64,000 nt of DNA from Bimuria novae-zelandiae CBS 107.79 (lineage: Eukaryota; Ascomycota; Dothideomycetes; Pleosporales; Didymosphaeriaceae). Below the pieces are notes generated by a model that saw only the letters and a list, made by a program, of their open reading frames with translations, searched no databases and was not told where the DNA came from. The position numbers and the translations under genes are program-made. Positions 22,843 through 35,060 of the stretch are shown in pieces; positions within the stretch are counted from its first letter, which is position 1, and every line of letters begins with the position of its first letter. The stretch lies in assembly GCA_010015655.1 (NCBI GenBank), contig ML976658.1, positions 949,087 through 1,013,086 on the forward strand. Reading direction: 5' to 3'.

Positions 22843-25800
22843 CGTGTAGGTGGTCTGCTTAACGAAAGAGATGGAAGGCCCTAGTCTGTTGAAGACTCAG
22901 TGGGTGCTGCTGGGTACTAGACTAGCGGCCAGTAGATCTCTTATGGATGTTCGTGACTGCCGATTGTCGCAGGGAAAGGATTGACAAATATGTATAATGA
23001 GCGATATCTGCCTTGACCAGCAATTGACAGAAGGGGGAGGAGCCCCAGATGGCTTGTTCCAAGTAGGCGGGAGGTTAAGACCCGGGCTTGCAGTCGGTTC
23101 AGTGTTAATGCGTCGCTACTAGCTCCTTCTTTGGCAAACCAGACCAGGGTGTTAATGCGGGCCTCAAGAGGATCAATCGGCGCGTGGGAGAGTATTTCCA
23201 GAGGCCAGAATAGGCGGGTTAATCTGGAAGGCACGCAAGGGGTAGCTGGAGTTGCAGGTGACCTGGGGTTGTGCAAAACGGCAGCAGGCGGATCAGTCCA
23301 GGATTCGGGCTGCCAGGGTTGAGATTGAAGAGCCGGCGGGGGAAAAGAGCGTGATACGCAATGGCGCAGAAGAAACGAACAGGCGGCAAAAGAGTGACTT
23401 GGGCGAGATGGGTGTACAAGTAAGAGAGCAACTGGGAGAGGGCGCGAGAAAAGCGGGCGGTCTGATGACTACCAGTTTGATTGTCGTGGGCCCCCAGCGC
23501 ATGAGACGAATGGTCGGCACCTGGTAAGGGGGCAATTTAGGCGAGTGGGCCTTAGGTCTCGACAGGCATCCCTAATTCGCGGGCTTTGAAACTCGGGGCG
23601 CGCGCCACAGCGGATTCTAAACAACCGCTCCGAGCGAAGTTCCTGCCAAATTTCCTGCCTCCACCGCGCTCTCCACACCTCACTCAGGCTCGCTTGCGCT
23701 GCGTGTGCCGCTGATCCACTTCCTCCGCAACGGCCAGGCCCCCTCTCGGACGCAAGAGACGAGGGCTTAGATACATAGCGGTGTTTAGTGCGCCTACCCG
23801 GGAGAGGTTTGCACAATGCACCCTTCTTGAACACCCACTATGACATTTCACTAGGCTTCTAGACGCCCAATGCAATCCAGTCAACCCACCAGGACTACCA
23901 AAGAACCCCACCCGATTGCACCTACCTAGATGCGACCCGCTGTCACAATGTTGACGACGCCTGGGCGCTGCCCATGGACGTGAAACGGGATGACGATTCC
24001 ATCTAAAGCGCCCAAACCTTCGACACGTGCGTGTGATTTCTTTGGTGGATGAATGTCCACTGCTTCGCTATCCTATGATAAGGATGTTCGAACTCTTCGG
24101 GTCTACCTACAGCACTCCGCAACCGCCACCATGTATCACCACATACTTTTTTATTTCTTGATATTTTGTATGTTACTCAGATGACAATAGGACAGCACGC
24201 GGAGTTTCCCGTGCAACCTTTGGTACATCAATCCAAGCCAAAGAAGGGACCAGGCGCCGGCCAGCCGCGAAGTGACATATCGGCGCCGGATCACCTGGTC
24301 TCCGCAGAACTGCCGATTCCAGCGTCCTCGACCATGAAACAAGCTGCCGTTGTCGCCTGCGACCAACCTGTCCATGTCACACCAGGTCCTTTCCGAAATT
24401 CGAGATCTCAAGTTGAGGTTCAGGCATAATATTCCCGATTTCCGACGTGGCGAGGATATTGAGGCTGCCAGGCGCCATTCCCTCCCGAAACAGTGCCTGT
24501 CTGTTAGTAGTTCGTGACGTCCAAAAGCCTCCCGGATGCTCATTTGTTTGGGACTTGCGTACTCACGCTGCCGATTACGACTAGACCACCCACTCTCACA
24601 TCTCAGCATGCATGGCTGCTTCAGGCGGGTTGTGATACTTGGCGCTCCTGTACGACGTGGGTTTGCGATACGGAATGCATTGATATCAGGCGATTGGCCA
24701 GGCCAAGAGAAACTTATTGTAGGTTCTAGACCGGTGGTGCAATACGCCTAGAAAAGCAGTTGTCTGCGATGTGAAGATCATAATACAACGATAATAAGCT
24801 AGACTGGGTGCTTTCGCAGTTCTTCGTGTGACCAGTCCGAGCCCGACAAGATTATTTCTCCGCAATTCGCTACCGACGTTGCACCACAGGCCACAGTTTG
24901 ACTCGTCAATTTCCACCGACGCTGTTCGTCCCCGGTAAGTCTAAATGTCAAATTAGCCTGCATGCAAGATTGATGCTGGATAGACCACAAGCAACACGGC
25001 AGCCGCAATTAACTTTACGAGCTTGACAGTAGAACGGAATCTGGGGTGATAGATTGCTCTGTTATCGTGGCTTCGTCAACGGATTTTACCCTACCAAGGA
25101 GAAACTTCAACACTGCGCCTCCGTCGGTAACATGACAGTGCTAGGGATTCCGCACCACTCTACCCTCCGACTAACAGTGACTCACGCAGCCTTGCTTTGT
25201 TTTCTCCGACTGCCGTAGCTCCCGATCAAAAAACAAGTTCGCAGCGCATGAAGAGCAGCGATCATACTGGCCGCGCGTTTCAACCAAATTGAACGCGGCA
25301 GCGCTGAGCCTCACGGCCTACCAACCTGTTTCGAGGCGACGAGGCCTAACCCTCCAAACTGGAGAACGCAACAAACGTCGCCAAGCCTCTGTTTCTCCGT
25401 CACGCAATGCGTATGTAGTAACAATAGTGCCTTTTAATGCAGTCGTAGTGTTCGTTGCAGTTTGTTTACTGTCTTTCATGCGTTTTGCTGCGCCAGCTGT
25501 GGCTGATGCTCCTTCACTCGCCTGCTCAATACAAATCGATCTTCAAGATTTCCCCGCGGATATCCCGTGCAGGATGTCGTCCGGAGTCAAATCTCCTTAT
25601 TATGCGCGCTTAGTGATCATCATTTTGTTTTGAATGATGCAATCATCCCTTTCATTGCCTAGGCGGTTGTCACTGTAGACGAGTCTTTAGTTTGATGTGT
25701 TGCAAAGCCTTAGAATTTTAAGGGTGCGCGATGGAAGGGCTAACATACGCGCGAAGGATCGACGCATTCCAACGTCCGTGGAGTGCACGATGGAAGCGGA

Positions 25801-26270
25801 GAATAAGGTTATCTTTACGACAAAGACGTGAATGGAGATTTTTCTTCGTTTATCGTGGCTGGCGACAGCGGAGTTATCGTAAGTGCATCTCGACAGCAAA
25901 ATGGAAGTTGGAACGACCCGCGCCCTTCCATCCCTTAACCACTGGAAGGCCATCTTTCTGTGATCGATTCTCGCAGTATGCTGCGGTTATGCCTCTCTCA
26001 TGAAGTAGAGGTACCTGTATGGAGTTTGAACTGATGCGCTTGAACTGATGCGCTTGTACTATGATGCATTCCAGCGCGGACCCAGACCGAATTGACTCAC
26101 GTGATGTGCTAATGAACCATTCCTAACTCGGCTAGATGGATTCGAGCAACCTTTGTTTACTCTCGTCGAGAACTGCAAAACAACGTCGCAACGACAGCAC
26201 ACATCTTTCCAATGCAATAACTACCGTCGCATACGTAATCTATATCACTGTGCAACATATTTAGGCCGAC
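22843..26270. other. 3.4-kb gene desert
   Basis: No protein-like frame, tRNA or clear repeat was recognised. The left end holds the ferric reductase promoter and the right end the promoter of the 945-residue protein gene. The middle may hide a long non-coding RNA or a heavily split gene, but nothing supports either. Confidence 0.45.
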
Positions 26271-29108
26271 ATGGCATCGACCGACGACCTGGCTTGGAAC
26301 ACAACGCGCTGTAACCGCCTTCTTCGTCCACTCTCCACCAAGCTCGCAAAGCTGCGCAAGGAACTCGAGCGACCGCAAAGCCCTACCGACGACCGAAGAA
26401 GCTCCGCGGCTGCATTCGCGCTCAGAGTCTCGTCACGAAAGCCGACCAATGCTTTCCAGAACGCCCGAAGGCCTCGCGGGCTCGAGAAACGCAAGGACCC
26501 AGATTGGATGCCCGATGCTGGCGCTGGGGGTGTGAATAAGAAGACGTACGGGGCTCGGGGAGGAAAGAAGCCTGCATCACGAATGAACTTAAACAACGGA
26601 AACAATGCTCGCCCCGGCGCCATAGCCTTTACGCCCCTAGTCACTCGCACAGGGGAACGTCATCAAGATAGTCCACAGCTGCAAGACTCGCCTTTGAGAA
26701 ATCGCTCCCGATATAGAGGCCCTTTACTAGCCAATACAAACGTTCAAGAGCTCAAGACGAAGATGCCAGCCGAGATTGGGAAACTGGTCAAAGGCATGTC
26801 GGAGGCATATGCCAATCTCCTGCAGGCGACGACCGCAGGCGACGAGAAGAGATGGAATGGTACAAGGTCGCTGTTTAGCGCATGCTTGAGGAAATTACCC
26901 CAATACATTGAGCTGGAGGAGCACTTCGCCGAGCTGGACAAGGAAGAGGAGGACGCTAACGACGAGAGGGATGTCTCCCAGGAAATCTATACATTTCTCG
27001 AAGACCGTTTTGAAACACTTCCAGGCCAAGGCTGGCGTTCATTCAAACAGGCCGTGCGCGCGCATGGGACTCAGTTATTGTGTGACGCGCTTGCGGACCA
27101 AATACTTGGACTAGAGACACTGCATCTCCTCGTAGTGCACTGCCTGAACGCTTCGGCATGGGACGAGGCAGAGAAGTTTCTGGCGGCCTTTATGTCTTGC
27201 TTGAAACCATTACCACTGCCAAACAACCTCTACGCCAATTTATTCGACGAGCAGCGGTCGCTCTACATGTGGATGGTCAAAGATTTTGTGACACGCACCG
27301 GCCGGTATCGATTCCTCTACGACCAGCTGGAGCTCATGATATCTCAGGAGCTTCTCCCATTGGAGTGGCTAGCTACAGAATGCATGCGACCAGTCTGGGA
27401 CCGCCTGGTACGCAGTCTATCTGATGGTGACCAGCGCAGCTCCGCAAGTGCATTCCGCTTCCTGGAGACTACCGTATGTGCTGCCATAGGCTTACCGGAT
27501 GAGAGCTTGTTCGAAGCAGATGAGATCGACACGGTCGCGCGACAGTTCAAACCATCTTCCAGGCAAGAATTTCGGGATGCCTTGGATACCACTTGCTCCA
27601 GCCTTTTCACCGTTTTCTGCAGCATAGCGTTTATCAATCGATTTCGTGAAGAGCCCGCAGGTGAGCTTACTGTGAGGAGGATTACGTGGGTCCTTGACTC
27701 CATAGTAATCGACCTGATTAAACGCAAAGACATCAAGGACGACTTAGCGTTACTTGGTCCGCTCGAGGAGAACATGCAGTTGTTCGCCCAACGTGCTATT
27801 TGGGTGGTTTTTGCGTCTTTCCTCATCCACCTAGAAGGCTGTCAACAAGATCCGAACCTACTATCGCTCGATATCGCTACTGCCGGAGGCTCCATCGCGT
27901 GGATCGTGTTTCAATATTCTTCCAAAAATATCAACAACTCCGACCTTCTAGGCAACCTTCCCGCCTTTGTCTCAGCAGCGGCTCGTGGGACAGGCAGGAT
28001 ATGGAAGGACGATGGTTTCGATCAAATCCAACGCCTTGTGCAGGGCATGTTGTCTATCTCTGGCGTTCGTCTTCCGCATAAGTTGTGGACGATGAAGCGG
28101 CTAGCGTTGGAGTCGGCAATGGAATTCGCCCAAAGCACCAATGAACCTCAACACATGGCATTCGCGCGGGAGGTTGAGCAGTCAATGCGGATGAAGGGCC
28201 ATGTGGTGATCGCACCTACGCCTCAGAAAAACGATTCGCCCTCTGCAGCTGGTGGGTTCAGATGGGAGGAAGGCATTGGTGAATGGGTTACATGCACGCC
28301 GCTCGTAAAGGTAACCATCAAGCGCGTAGAGCGGAGGCCACCCCCGGTCTTGCAGCTGTTACCGAGCCCTGAGGCATCCGACGACGATGACGAAGGCGAT
28401 GGAGCAAAGGCTATTGCGGGGACTCCATCTCAAGACATTGCCATGTGGGAGGCCCTGGCTGACGATGAAGATGCGGACATTATCCCACAGTCTTCACCCA
28501 TCAAGAAGATTAATCGGCGCTCGACTTCTTCGCTTGGAAAGCGTACTCGTCCATCATCACCATTGGTTGTCATATCCGTTAAGCGCATGACGATGACGCC
28601 CCCCGACACTCCTATTCTCTTTTACTCGGAGGAGGACCTTGACGACCTTGAAATTGATAGTCCACGAAGATCCAAACGGCCGAGGAAGGAACTGTTTGCT
28701 GCTAAGAACAAAAAAAGCTCGCAGCGCTCCCGATCTTCGCTCGATGGAGGGCTCCGAGAGCTCAAGCGTAGAACCTACGAAGAGCTCAAGGATCTCGAGG
28801 AAGACCTCATGGAGAGCAGTGAGAGCGAGGACGCTTCCGAAGCGAACACTTCGTTCTCCTCCTCTTCGAGTGAAGACGCGGGAATGCAACATCCGCAAGT
28901 ACGACGCGCGCGCTCAGCGTCTTCGCTCAGAAGCAGAAAGAGTGAAAAGGCCAACGATAATGTTCGTGGCAAGGACGAGTCACGCAAGTTCCCCACCTTG
29001 CAGAGGAGGCGGAGCGGGCGACAAGCTGTGAAGGGGGTGAGAGAATGGTGGAAAGTCGACGGCGGAGTGGTGAGTACTGAGGGGAGCGATGATGAGCTGC
29101 GCATCTAA
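26271..29108 (+). CDS. Uncharacterised 945-residue, probably nuclear protein
   Basis: I do not recognise the family. A single exon starts at an ATG (26271) and ends at 29108. The N-terminal ~110 residues are basic and polar. Residues about 150-640 look like an all-helical folded region (GKLVKGMSEAYANLLQATTA; EIYTFLEDRFETLPGQGWRS; LHLLVVHCLNASAWDEAEKF). The C-terminal ~300 residues are disordered, with acidic runs (EASDDDDEGDGA), SP/TP motifs and basic clusters (SPRRSKRPRKELF, KRTRPSS) resembling bipartite nuclear signals. The tail ends VREWWKVDGGV. The disordered tail and basic clusters suggest a chromatin or nuclear role, but this is inference. It stands alone, with no operon-like neighbours. 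Confidence 0.75.
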   Translation: MASTDDLAWNTTRCNRLLRPLSTKLAKLRKELERPQSPTDDRRSSAAAFALRVSSRKPTNAFQNARRPRGLEKRKDPDWMPDAGAGGVNKKTYGARGGKKPASRMNLNNGNNARPGAIAFTPLVTRTGERHQDSPQLQDSPLRNRSRYRGPLLANTNVQELKTKMPAEIGKLVKGMSEAYANLLQATTAGDEKRWNGTRSLFSACLRKLPQYIELEEHFAELDKEEEDANDERDVSQEIYTFLEDRFETLPGQGWRSFKQAVRAHGTQLLCDALADQILGLETLHLLVVHCLNASAWDEAEKFLAAFMSCLKPLPLPNNLYANLFDEQRSLYMWMVKDFVTRTGRYRFLYDQLELMISQELLPLEWLATECMRPVWDRLVRSLSDGDQRSSASAFRFLETTVCAAIGLPDESLFEADEIDTVARQFKPSSRQEFRDALDTTCSSLFTVFCSIAFINRFREEPAGELTVRRITWVLDSIVIDLIKRKDIKDDLALLGPLEENMQLFAQRAIWVVFASFLIHLEGCQQDPNLLSLDIATAGGSIAWIVFQYSSKNINNSDLLGNLPAFVSAAARGTGRIWKDDGFDQIQRLVQGMLSISGVRLPHKLWTMKRLALESAMEFAQSTNEPQHMAFAREVEQSMRMKGHVVIAPTPQKNDSPSAAGGFRWEEGIGEWVTCTPLVKVTIKRVERRPPPVLQLLPSPEASDDDDEGDGAKAIAGTPSQDIAMWEALADDEDADIIPQSSPIKKINRRSTSSLGKRTRPSSPLVVISVKRMTMTPPDTPILFYSEEDLDDLEIDSPRRSKRPRKELFAAKNKKSSQRSRSSLDGGLRELKRRTYEELKDLEEDLMESSESEDASEANTSFSSSSSEDAGMQHPQVRRARSASSLRSRKSEKANDNVRGKDESRKFPTLQRRRSGRQAVKGVREWWKVDGGVVSTEGSDDELRI

Positions 29109-29665
29109 ATGCCGTGCTTTCTGGCTACTTCATTGCTTCCACTGTGCTGCTTGGAAGGCACACGTTTCTGTGGCGTTCTCGCTTCGGGCGGGAGATCGTT
29201 GTTCTTGCTTAGGTCCGTTGATACCCTATCTGTTGAATAAATGTATGCTTTGATTATGCCTTTACAGTACAAACATGATTGCCAGCCCTTTTTCTATCGC
29301 GGGTGGCTGTGCAAGGAGGCTTCGAGGCGATGCGTGGTGCGTTAAGGTCCCGCGCAGCTTATTGAGCCTTCCTTCGTACGCCTCCCACAGATCCCGCCGA
29401 CGCTATACCTTTACCTCGTCGAATTGACAACTCCACTGCACTAGTACCTACGCGCACGTGTGATTATTGCCTGGGGCAGAGCGCAGTGTTCTATTACCCA
29501 GCCAAAGCTCAATTGCGCCTTCCTCGTTCGCCAGCGCTGTCCACTCAACGTCCAACGTCCAACCTTACCCATTGCTCTTCCCACTACACATCTTCTCATT
29601 TCTTTGTTCAAGAGCCTGACTTCTCTCGAATCCATTGTCTTCTGGTGCAGTCCGATCGTTCCACA
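29109..29665. other. Intergenic, promoter side of the Helo-like/ankyrin gene
   Basis: About 550 bp. No gene is seen. Pyrimidine-rich sequence just before 29666 is compatible with a fungal promoter or 5' leader. Confidence 0.5.
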
Positions 29666-32114
29666 ATGGACGGTGCGTCAGTTGTGATCACGTTCGTCCT
29701 GGTTGCTTTGAAGTCGGTGAAGGCTGTTCACGGAACCCTCTCAGCGCTCAAGGACGGCCCCCATAACCTTACCAACGTCATACACAGCGTCGAAGAGATT
29801 AGGAGCATTCTTGAGCGACTTCAAAACATTTTGGGTTCCGGGACACACGATGATGCAGATCTGCTTGCGTTCTCAAACCTTGCAGACCAATGCGCTAATG
29901 ACGTGAAGCGTTTCGATGAGAGACTCGGGCGACTTACTGTCTCAACCGATAACAAGAGCAAGAAAATATTTTGGAAGCGCATGAAGACCGCATTGGACGA
30001 GAAAGAGTTGGATCGCATGCGAAACATACTTCAAGGTCATACGTCGAGCATTGCTTTGCGTATCATCACTCTGCAGGTTGTGCAGACATCGGCCTCGGTT
30101 CCTCAAATCTCCCAGATCCATGGTATGGTGGAGACGTTGGGAGACCGCCTGAGTCGTTTGGCTCATCAAGATCACAGCCTGGTGACATCTTCGTCGGACG
30201 AGGCTATGGCCACAGCAACAATGCAGGCAGAAATGAAGCAGAAGAACGATATTGAGAGTAGCATATCCCGACTATGTGATTTGATTCAGGAGGAGGGACA
30301 CACGAGAGATACCGAAGATGCGGAGCAATTGATCGAGGACCTTAAGATCATCCTGGATGCTGCTTTCGACATCGAGGCTCGGCAGAATAAAGCTAGAGAT
30401 GTAATCGGGCAGCCCGATCAAGGGAATGAATACCCAGGTTCTAGTTTGGTCAAAGATATCAGGCTTGTCTCAAACATCATATGCTCTGCTCCCTTCATAT
30501 CCGTCAACTGCAAAGGTACAATGCCCTTCTCGTACTCTACTTCCGCAGAGTTAGTACCAAACAGAGTGCAATGATCCAACTATCTTTGGCCCGTTGGAGA
30601 TAATCGCAGATCAGCAGCGAAAGCGGAAATCAATCGATGTAGGAAAGAGTACCTTGACCATTACAGCCAACAGGCGCTTGCGAAAAACGATTCCGGTTCA
30701 AGGTCAAAACAATCATGACAATTCAAATGTCAGTGAGAAAGATTTTTTCATGAAGATAGCAGTCCGACCAAAAGGCAGCAGTCGTATGTTTGTACTACGT
30801 GTTGATCAAAGCAGTAAGTGGGCTTAAACTAGCAAACATACGGGTTAAATTGATAGAGGAACTTAGCCATGCTCCGCGCTACCCTATCAAACATACCAAG
30901 ATTGTCGATAAACAACGTCTTTCCAACAGATTCTCCCGTATTTAGGGTTGCGGTTGACGGTAACGTGCAAGATTTGACCCGATTACTTGCCCAAGGAAGC
31001 GCTAACGTTCGCGATCATGATGAGAATGGATGGTCGCTTCTACATGTGAGTACAGTAATATGTCACCAATACTGTCCGGCTGATGCAATTACAGTATGCT
31101 ACTAATAATCTAGATATGGATGTTGTATGCAAATATCTTATCAAAAACGGTTTAAATGTAGACGAAGTTGCGAAATTGGGAGATAAGGAGACGTATGTCG
31201 ATCCTCGACCACGAAATTGTTTGTATGCTGACGCGAGTGTCCATGATTCAGTACACCCTTGCTTCGGGCAATGAATTACTGCAACAGCGGTGTAGCTGCG
31301 CTTCTACTTCAAGCGGGTGCGGATCCAACTATAAGCAGTAGCACGGTCCAAGTGCCCTGGAAAGCGCAGCGGATGCTATGGTGCTTCTGTAGGTCATTTT
31401 CAACACCGATATCTTCAAACAAAATCTGACAAGGACCGTGTAGGGATTTCTGATCCTTCACGACATATTCACCCATGGTGTGCACTTCGATGTGATCAAC
31501 CAGAGAGACTCTTATGGAAACAATCCAATCCTACTAGCGTGTGAGAGTTTTTTTGCCGATGGCATTCGAATGTTGATGCCGGTACTGTCTTTTCTCTTGC
31601 AACAAAGATGCAACATACGGGACATCAATGATCTTGGAGAAACATGCTTGCATAGATACCTTAGGTTATGCGGCTCTAACTACTCACCAAAAGTCTCCGA
31701 AAGAAACTTTGCGCTTCCTACTAGAACGAGGAGTGGACCTACGAGCAAGAGACAATCATGGTCACTCCGCAGCGGACCTCGCATACTTGTCCTCGTGAAA
31801 TGAGAATTATAGTCGGCGGCCCTCGATCAAGGGTGGGATTCTCAAGCGCGGCGATGCCTTCGATTTCGCACTCATTTTGACGGGATACGACATTTTGGAG
31901 TTTAGAAGAGGACGTCCTATGGTGGCGGAATACACTCGAAAAGTATTCTAGGCAAGACTTCGAGAACCTCTGGAGGGGAATGGAGGATAAATGTCCCTAT
32001 TGGAATGATGCCCCTTGGCCACCAGGCGAGGAAGAGTATCCGAATACTCGTTTTTTCTGTAGGTATTTGTGGGAGGGGTGTGTTCGTTGTAGATTCCGGA
32101 AGGCCGGCAGATAA
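29666..32114 (+). pseudogene. Helo-like N-terminal domain + ankyrin repeat (NLR-like) gene, multiply broken
   Basis: Resembles fungal STAND/NLR-like architecture. A Helo-like N-terminal domain (MDGASVVITFVLVALKSVKA...) is followed by a linker and ankyrin repeats (DSPVFRVAVDGNVQDLTRLL; ENGWSLLHYATNN; PLLRAMNYCNSGVAALLLQA), then a conserved C-terminal block (YSRQDFENLWRGMEDKCPYW). The first five exons splice cleanly: 29666-30515, 30565-30813, 30867-31045, 31095-31192, 31252 onward. After that the coding signal jumps frame near 31340, near 31699 and near 31943, with an in-frame TGA at 31796-31798. A clean join at the putative intron near 31388 was not found either. The protein signal continues past each break, which indicates recent decay or poor sequence. 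In intact relatives such proteins are thought to act in non-self recognition; that role is inferred. Confidence 0.8.
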
Positions 32115-32295
32115 AGCCCATCACGAGATAGAAGACGTTTATACACACACTAGATGTGTCCGTGAACTTCAAATTATGACAGAAGCGGTGGCGACTTGAT
32201 TCAGCCAGTGCCCGAGCAAACAGTAAACCCGCAAAATCGTCGGTGTCAAAACGACCCTCAACCCAGCCACCTCTCAGGTGGTTCATCTACCCACT

Positions 32296-32970
32296 CTACC
32301 TAAACCCCCCAACCACATTCTTCACCCCCTTCCAACTAAACCCCCTCGTCATCGCCTTCCTCGCCTTCAGCGCCTCTCGTCGATTCCACTCCTCCATCTC
32401 CCTCTCCTCCTTCCTCTTCCGCTTCTCTTCCCACTTGCGCTCCTTCTCTCTATCTACCGTCTTGACCCTCTCCACATCCACCTCGTCGCTCTCACCAATC
32501 GTATTCAACCGCTTTAGCAGCTCGTCGTCCGTATACACAACCTCTGACCGCCCCTTCACCGCCGGATCCGCCTCGTGCATCGAGTACACCGGCTTCCTCC
32601 GGGTAGGCTGCGAGTGCGCCGCTGAGGACGAGATGTTCGCGAAGTCGCGGACGTTGGAGTGCGCGTGTGCGGGGCCGAGGGGTTGTGAAGAGGAGAGCCC
32701 GTTGGGAGGGGAGCTCGGGGGGGTGCGGCGCACGCGGTAGTTTGTGCCAAAGGCGCGGGCGGGTTGCTTTGGTTTTGGGGAAGGAGTTGATTGTGATGCG
32801 GGGCCTGGGTGGGAGGAGGCGCGGGTGGGTTGGGGGCGGCGCGGTGTTGTTGGTGAGGAGGGCCCGGAGGAGGACTTTGAGGTGGATTTTGGGGGCTTGG
32901 AGAGGTCGGTTGAGGAAGTGGAGCGGGCGTGTATGTAGGGGAAGTGGGATTCGAGGAGTTTGGCCGGCAT
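32296..32970 (-). CDS. Hypothetical basic coiled-coil protein
   Basis: Not recognised. 224 residues from an ATG at 32970, single exon. The first ~110 residues are serine/proline-rich and disordered (STSSTDLSKPPKSTSKSSSG). A central conserved-looking segment is RRKPVYSMHEADPAV. The C-terminal third is a highly charged predicted helix (REKERKWEEKRKRKEEREM) ending TRGFSWKGVKNVVGGFR. This composition in a clean 675-bp frame supports a real gene, but there is no domain assignment and the function is unknown. Confidence 0.6.
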   Translation of the reverse strand: MPAKLLESHFPYIHARSTSSTDLSKPPKSTSKSSSGPSSPTTPRRPQPTRASSHPGPASQSTPSPKPKQPARAFGTNYRVRRTPPSSPPNGLSSSQPLGPAHAHSNVRDFANISSSAAHSQPTRRKPVYSMHEADPAVKGRSEVVYTDDELLKRLNTIGESDEVDVERVKTVDREKERKWEEKRKRKEEREMEEWNRREALKARKAMTRGFSWKGVKNVVGGFR

Positions 32971-34228
32971 CTTGTTGATTCCTTTCTCTTTCTCTCTCTC
33001 GTACTGGTGCTGAGGTTGCGTTTTGTGATCAGGGTCTCTAGTGCGAAAGCTTTTCGCTGTAGGTGTACCGGTTGGAATCCGTGTCGCGGGTTATCAGATG
33101 GAAGGGAAATGCTTTGACTACGGAGAATCGTGAGTGAAATCAAGAGGCGCACTCCGATATGCACATACAGCGAGATTTTCAGACTCGTGGAGATGTTGAG
33201 CAAGTGCGCGAGCGTGACGTCTAACAATGGGAACCCTGACATCATGCGTCAGGGTCCATAAGCGCGATGTCGATCATCGTATCAGGGACGCATGGTGGCA
33301 CCGAAGCTTTTTCGAAGCTTCGCCTGCGGCCTGATAAGAGCGGATCGGTGCGGATCCTAGCGGTAGTGCTATCGTTTAGGAGCTGTGTAGATATCATTTT
33401 CATGAGCTAACATTTTCGCGCTAGGCTTCTTGCTAATGCTGGGACATTTTCGCGCAAACCCTGGCAGAACAAGCATTGAGATGAAGTTTCTTTGGAAAAA
33501 GGCCAAACAATCAGGCACGACTGGATGCACATGCTCATAGGATTCCGTGTTTATTCCATCTAACGCAAGGTATCAAGTAGTCTTCACCCTGAGATCCAGC
33601 TCCGCCTGTCCGAAGTCAAAAAAGATGGGCGAAAAGTACTTTCAAAGCTCTCGTTTCTATCACAAATAGATTGACCGGAATCACTTTCACCTATATATCC
33701 TCGGGGTATGCAGGCTTCGGCTCGTCTGGGTTCCGTCCAATCTCGACTCCATTCACACCACACTCCTAACACACGGTTGCCGTAAACTCTACACCGCGCG
33801 CTTTGGCTGCACTCTGCAGCTCGGCACTATAGTCTAAGTTACGGGCGTTGAATATAGTTTCCCGCTTGTCGCTCTGAACGATGGGTCTCCGAAGCTGCTG
33901 GTGCTGGTGTAGGTGAGAAGGAAATTTCGAGTTGTGCTCACCGCCTGTCGCTTAGACCGGGACATCACCGCACCGACTGTGAGCTTCAGCTTTTTGAAAT
34001 CTTTGAGTTTTCGACAATACAGTGTTCTTGTACCATGTTATGCTATGGCTTGCCAAGGCCGCGATGGCGCCAAGATTGACCGCACTGACGGCCGGGCGTC
34101 GTTTGGCCCCACCAGCGCACCCTTACTCGCGCAACAATGCAACCCACCACACGCAGACAACGTTCTCCAGATAAACTCGGCTATCACCAACCTACCTGTA
34201 CCTGAAATACCAAGTCGTCATTCCAGCC
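32971..34228. other. Intergenic, hypothetical protein / parvulin divergent promoters
   Basis: About 1.26 kb. No protein-like frame is convincing. A small hairpin lies near 33303-33322 (GAAGCTTTTTCGAAGCTTC). Confidence 0.5.
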
Positions 34229-34709
34229 ATGGCGCCCAAAAACAAAGGCAAAGTGAAAGACTCCGGCGACGCCAAGGGCGACAGCAAGTCCAAACTCAAA
34301 GCCGCAACCAGCATCAACGTGCGCCACATCCTCTGCGAGAAGCACAGCAAGAAAGAAGAGGCGCTTGAGAAAATTAGGAATGGCGCTAAGTTCGACGAAG
34401 TGGCGAGGGAGATGAGCGAGGACAAGGCGCGGCAAGGTACGCTGGATTGCGATGTTGCTGTTGGAGTGCTTGAAGGTGCGGTTACTAATACGGTGTTAGG
34501 AGGGAGTCTGGGCTGGAAGGTGAGGGGGAGTTTGTTGGCGGACTTTGAGAAGGTTGCGTATGAGCTGGAGCCTAGCAGTAAGTTGCGTCGTTATATAGAG
34601 GGGTGAGGTGAAAGCTGACGATGTCGAATTAGCTACTGCGAACCCGAAGATCGGCGAGTGCAAGACGGGAGAGGGATACCATATCATTATGGTCGAAGGG
34701 AGGAAGTGA
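34229..34709 (+). CDS. Parvulin-type peptidyl-prolyl isomerase (PAR14/Pin4-like)
   Basis: Small single-domain prolyl cis/trans isomerase of the PAR14 (hPar14/EPVH) type, which lacks a WW domain and has a basic N-terminal extension (MAPKNKGKVKDSGDAKGDS) used in relatives for nucleic-acid or pre-ribosome binding. Three exons: 34229-34436, 34500-34577 and 34633-34709; introns of 63 and 55 bp; 120 residues. Diagnostic segments are NVRHILCEKHSKKEEAL, SEDKARQGGSLGWKVRGSL and GYHIIMVEGRK at the end, matching the family from start to stop. A degenerate copy of the last exon is found at about 40995-41085. Confidence 0.92.
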
Positions 34710-35060
34710 GGCGAAATGTGGAGTTTGACTGCCCAGCCTGCTTGCGCACGGCGTCAGGAAGCGGACTGTCGAACTGGTTTCCGCAGAGGGAGCTCTCCAT
34801 GGCGGACGCTGGGATCATGAAGCCATCACCAGCTATTCTTCAAGGGGCACGTAGAAATGACGTGCTAGATTAGCCTTTGAATCTGCACTCCGGTGAGACA
34901 CGATACCCTTCGGGTAATGACTTGGATCATGTAGGATGTTGCGAGAAGTTGATTTCTTGAATATGAATCATCTATGACGAGGATTTTACGTTACTGGTAT
35001 GGCATTCTGATCCTTTCTGCGCAAGCAATTCTAAATAAGTCGTAGAGGGAGTGGAGCACC
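34710..35060. other. Intergenic between parvulin gene and F-box-like pseudogene A
   Basis: About 350 bp of 3' flanks. Nothing is recognised. Confidence 0.5.

Noticed and set aside
24151..24609. 152-codon minus-strand frame in the gene desert
   Set aside because: Composition looks like random translation of GC-balanced DNA; no motif.
32243..32740. 165-codon plus-strand frame opposite the hypothetical coiled-coil gene
   Set aside because: Leucine/serine-rich antisense of a lysine/glutamate-rich coiled coil; the minus-strand frame is the more protein-like.
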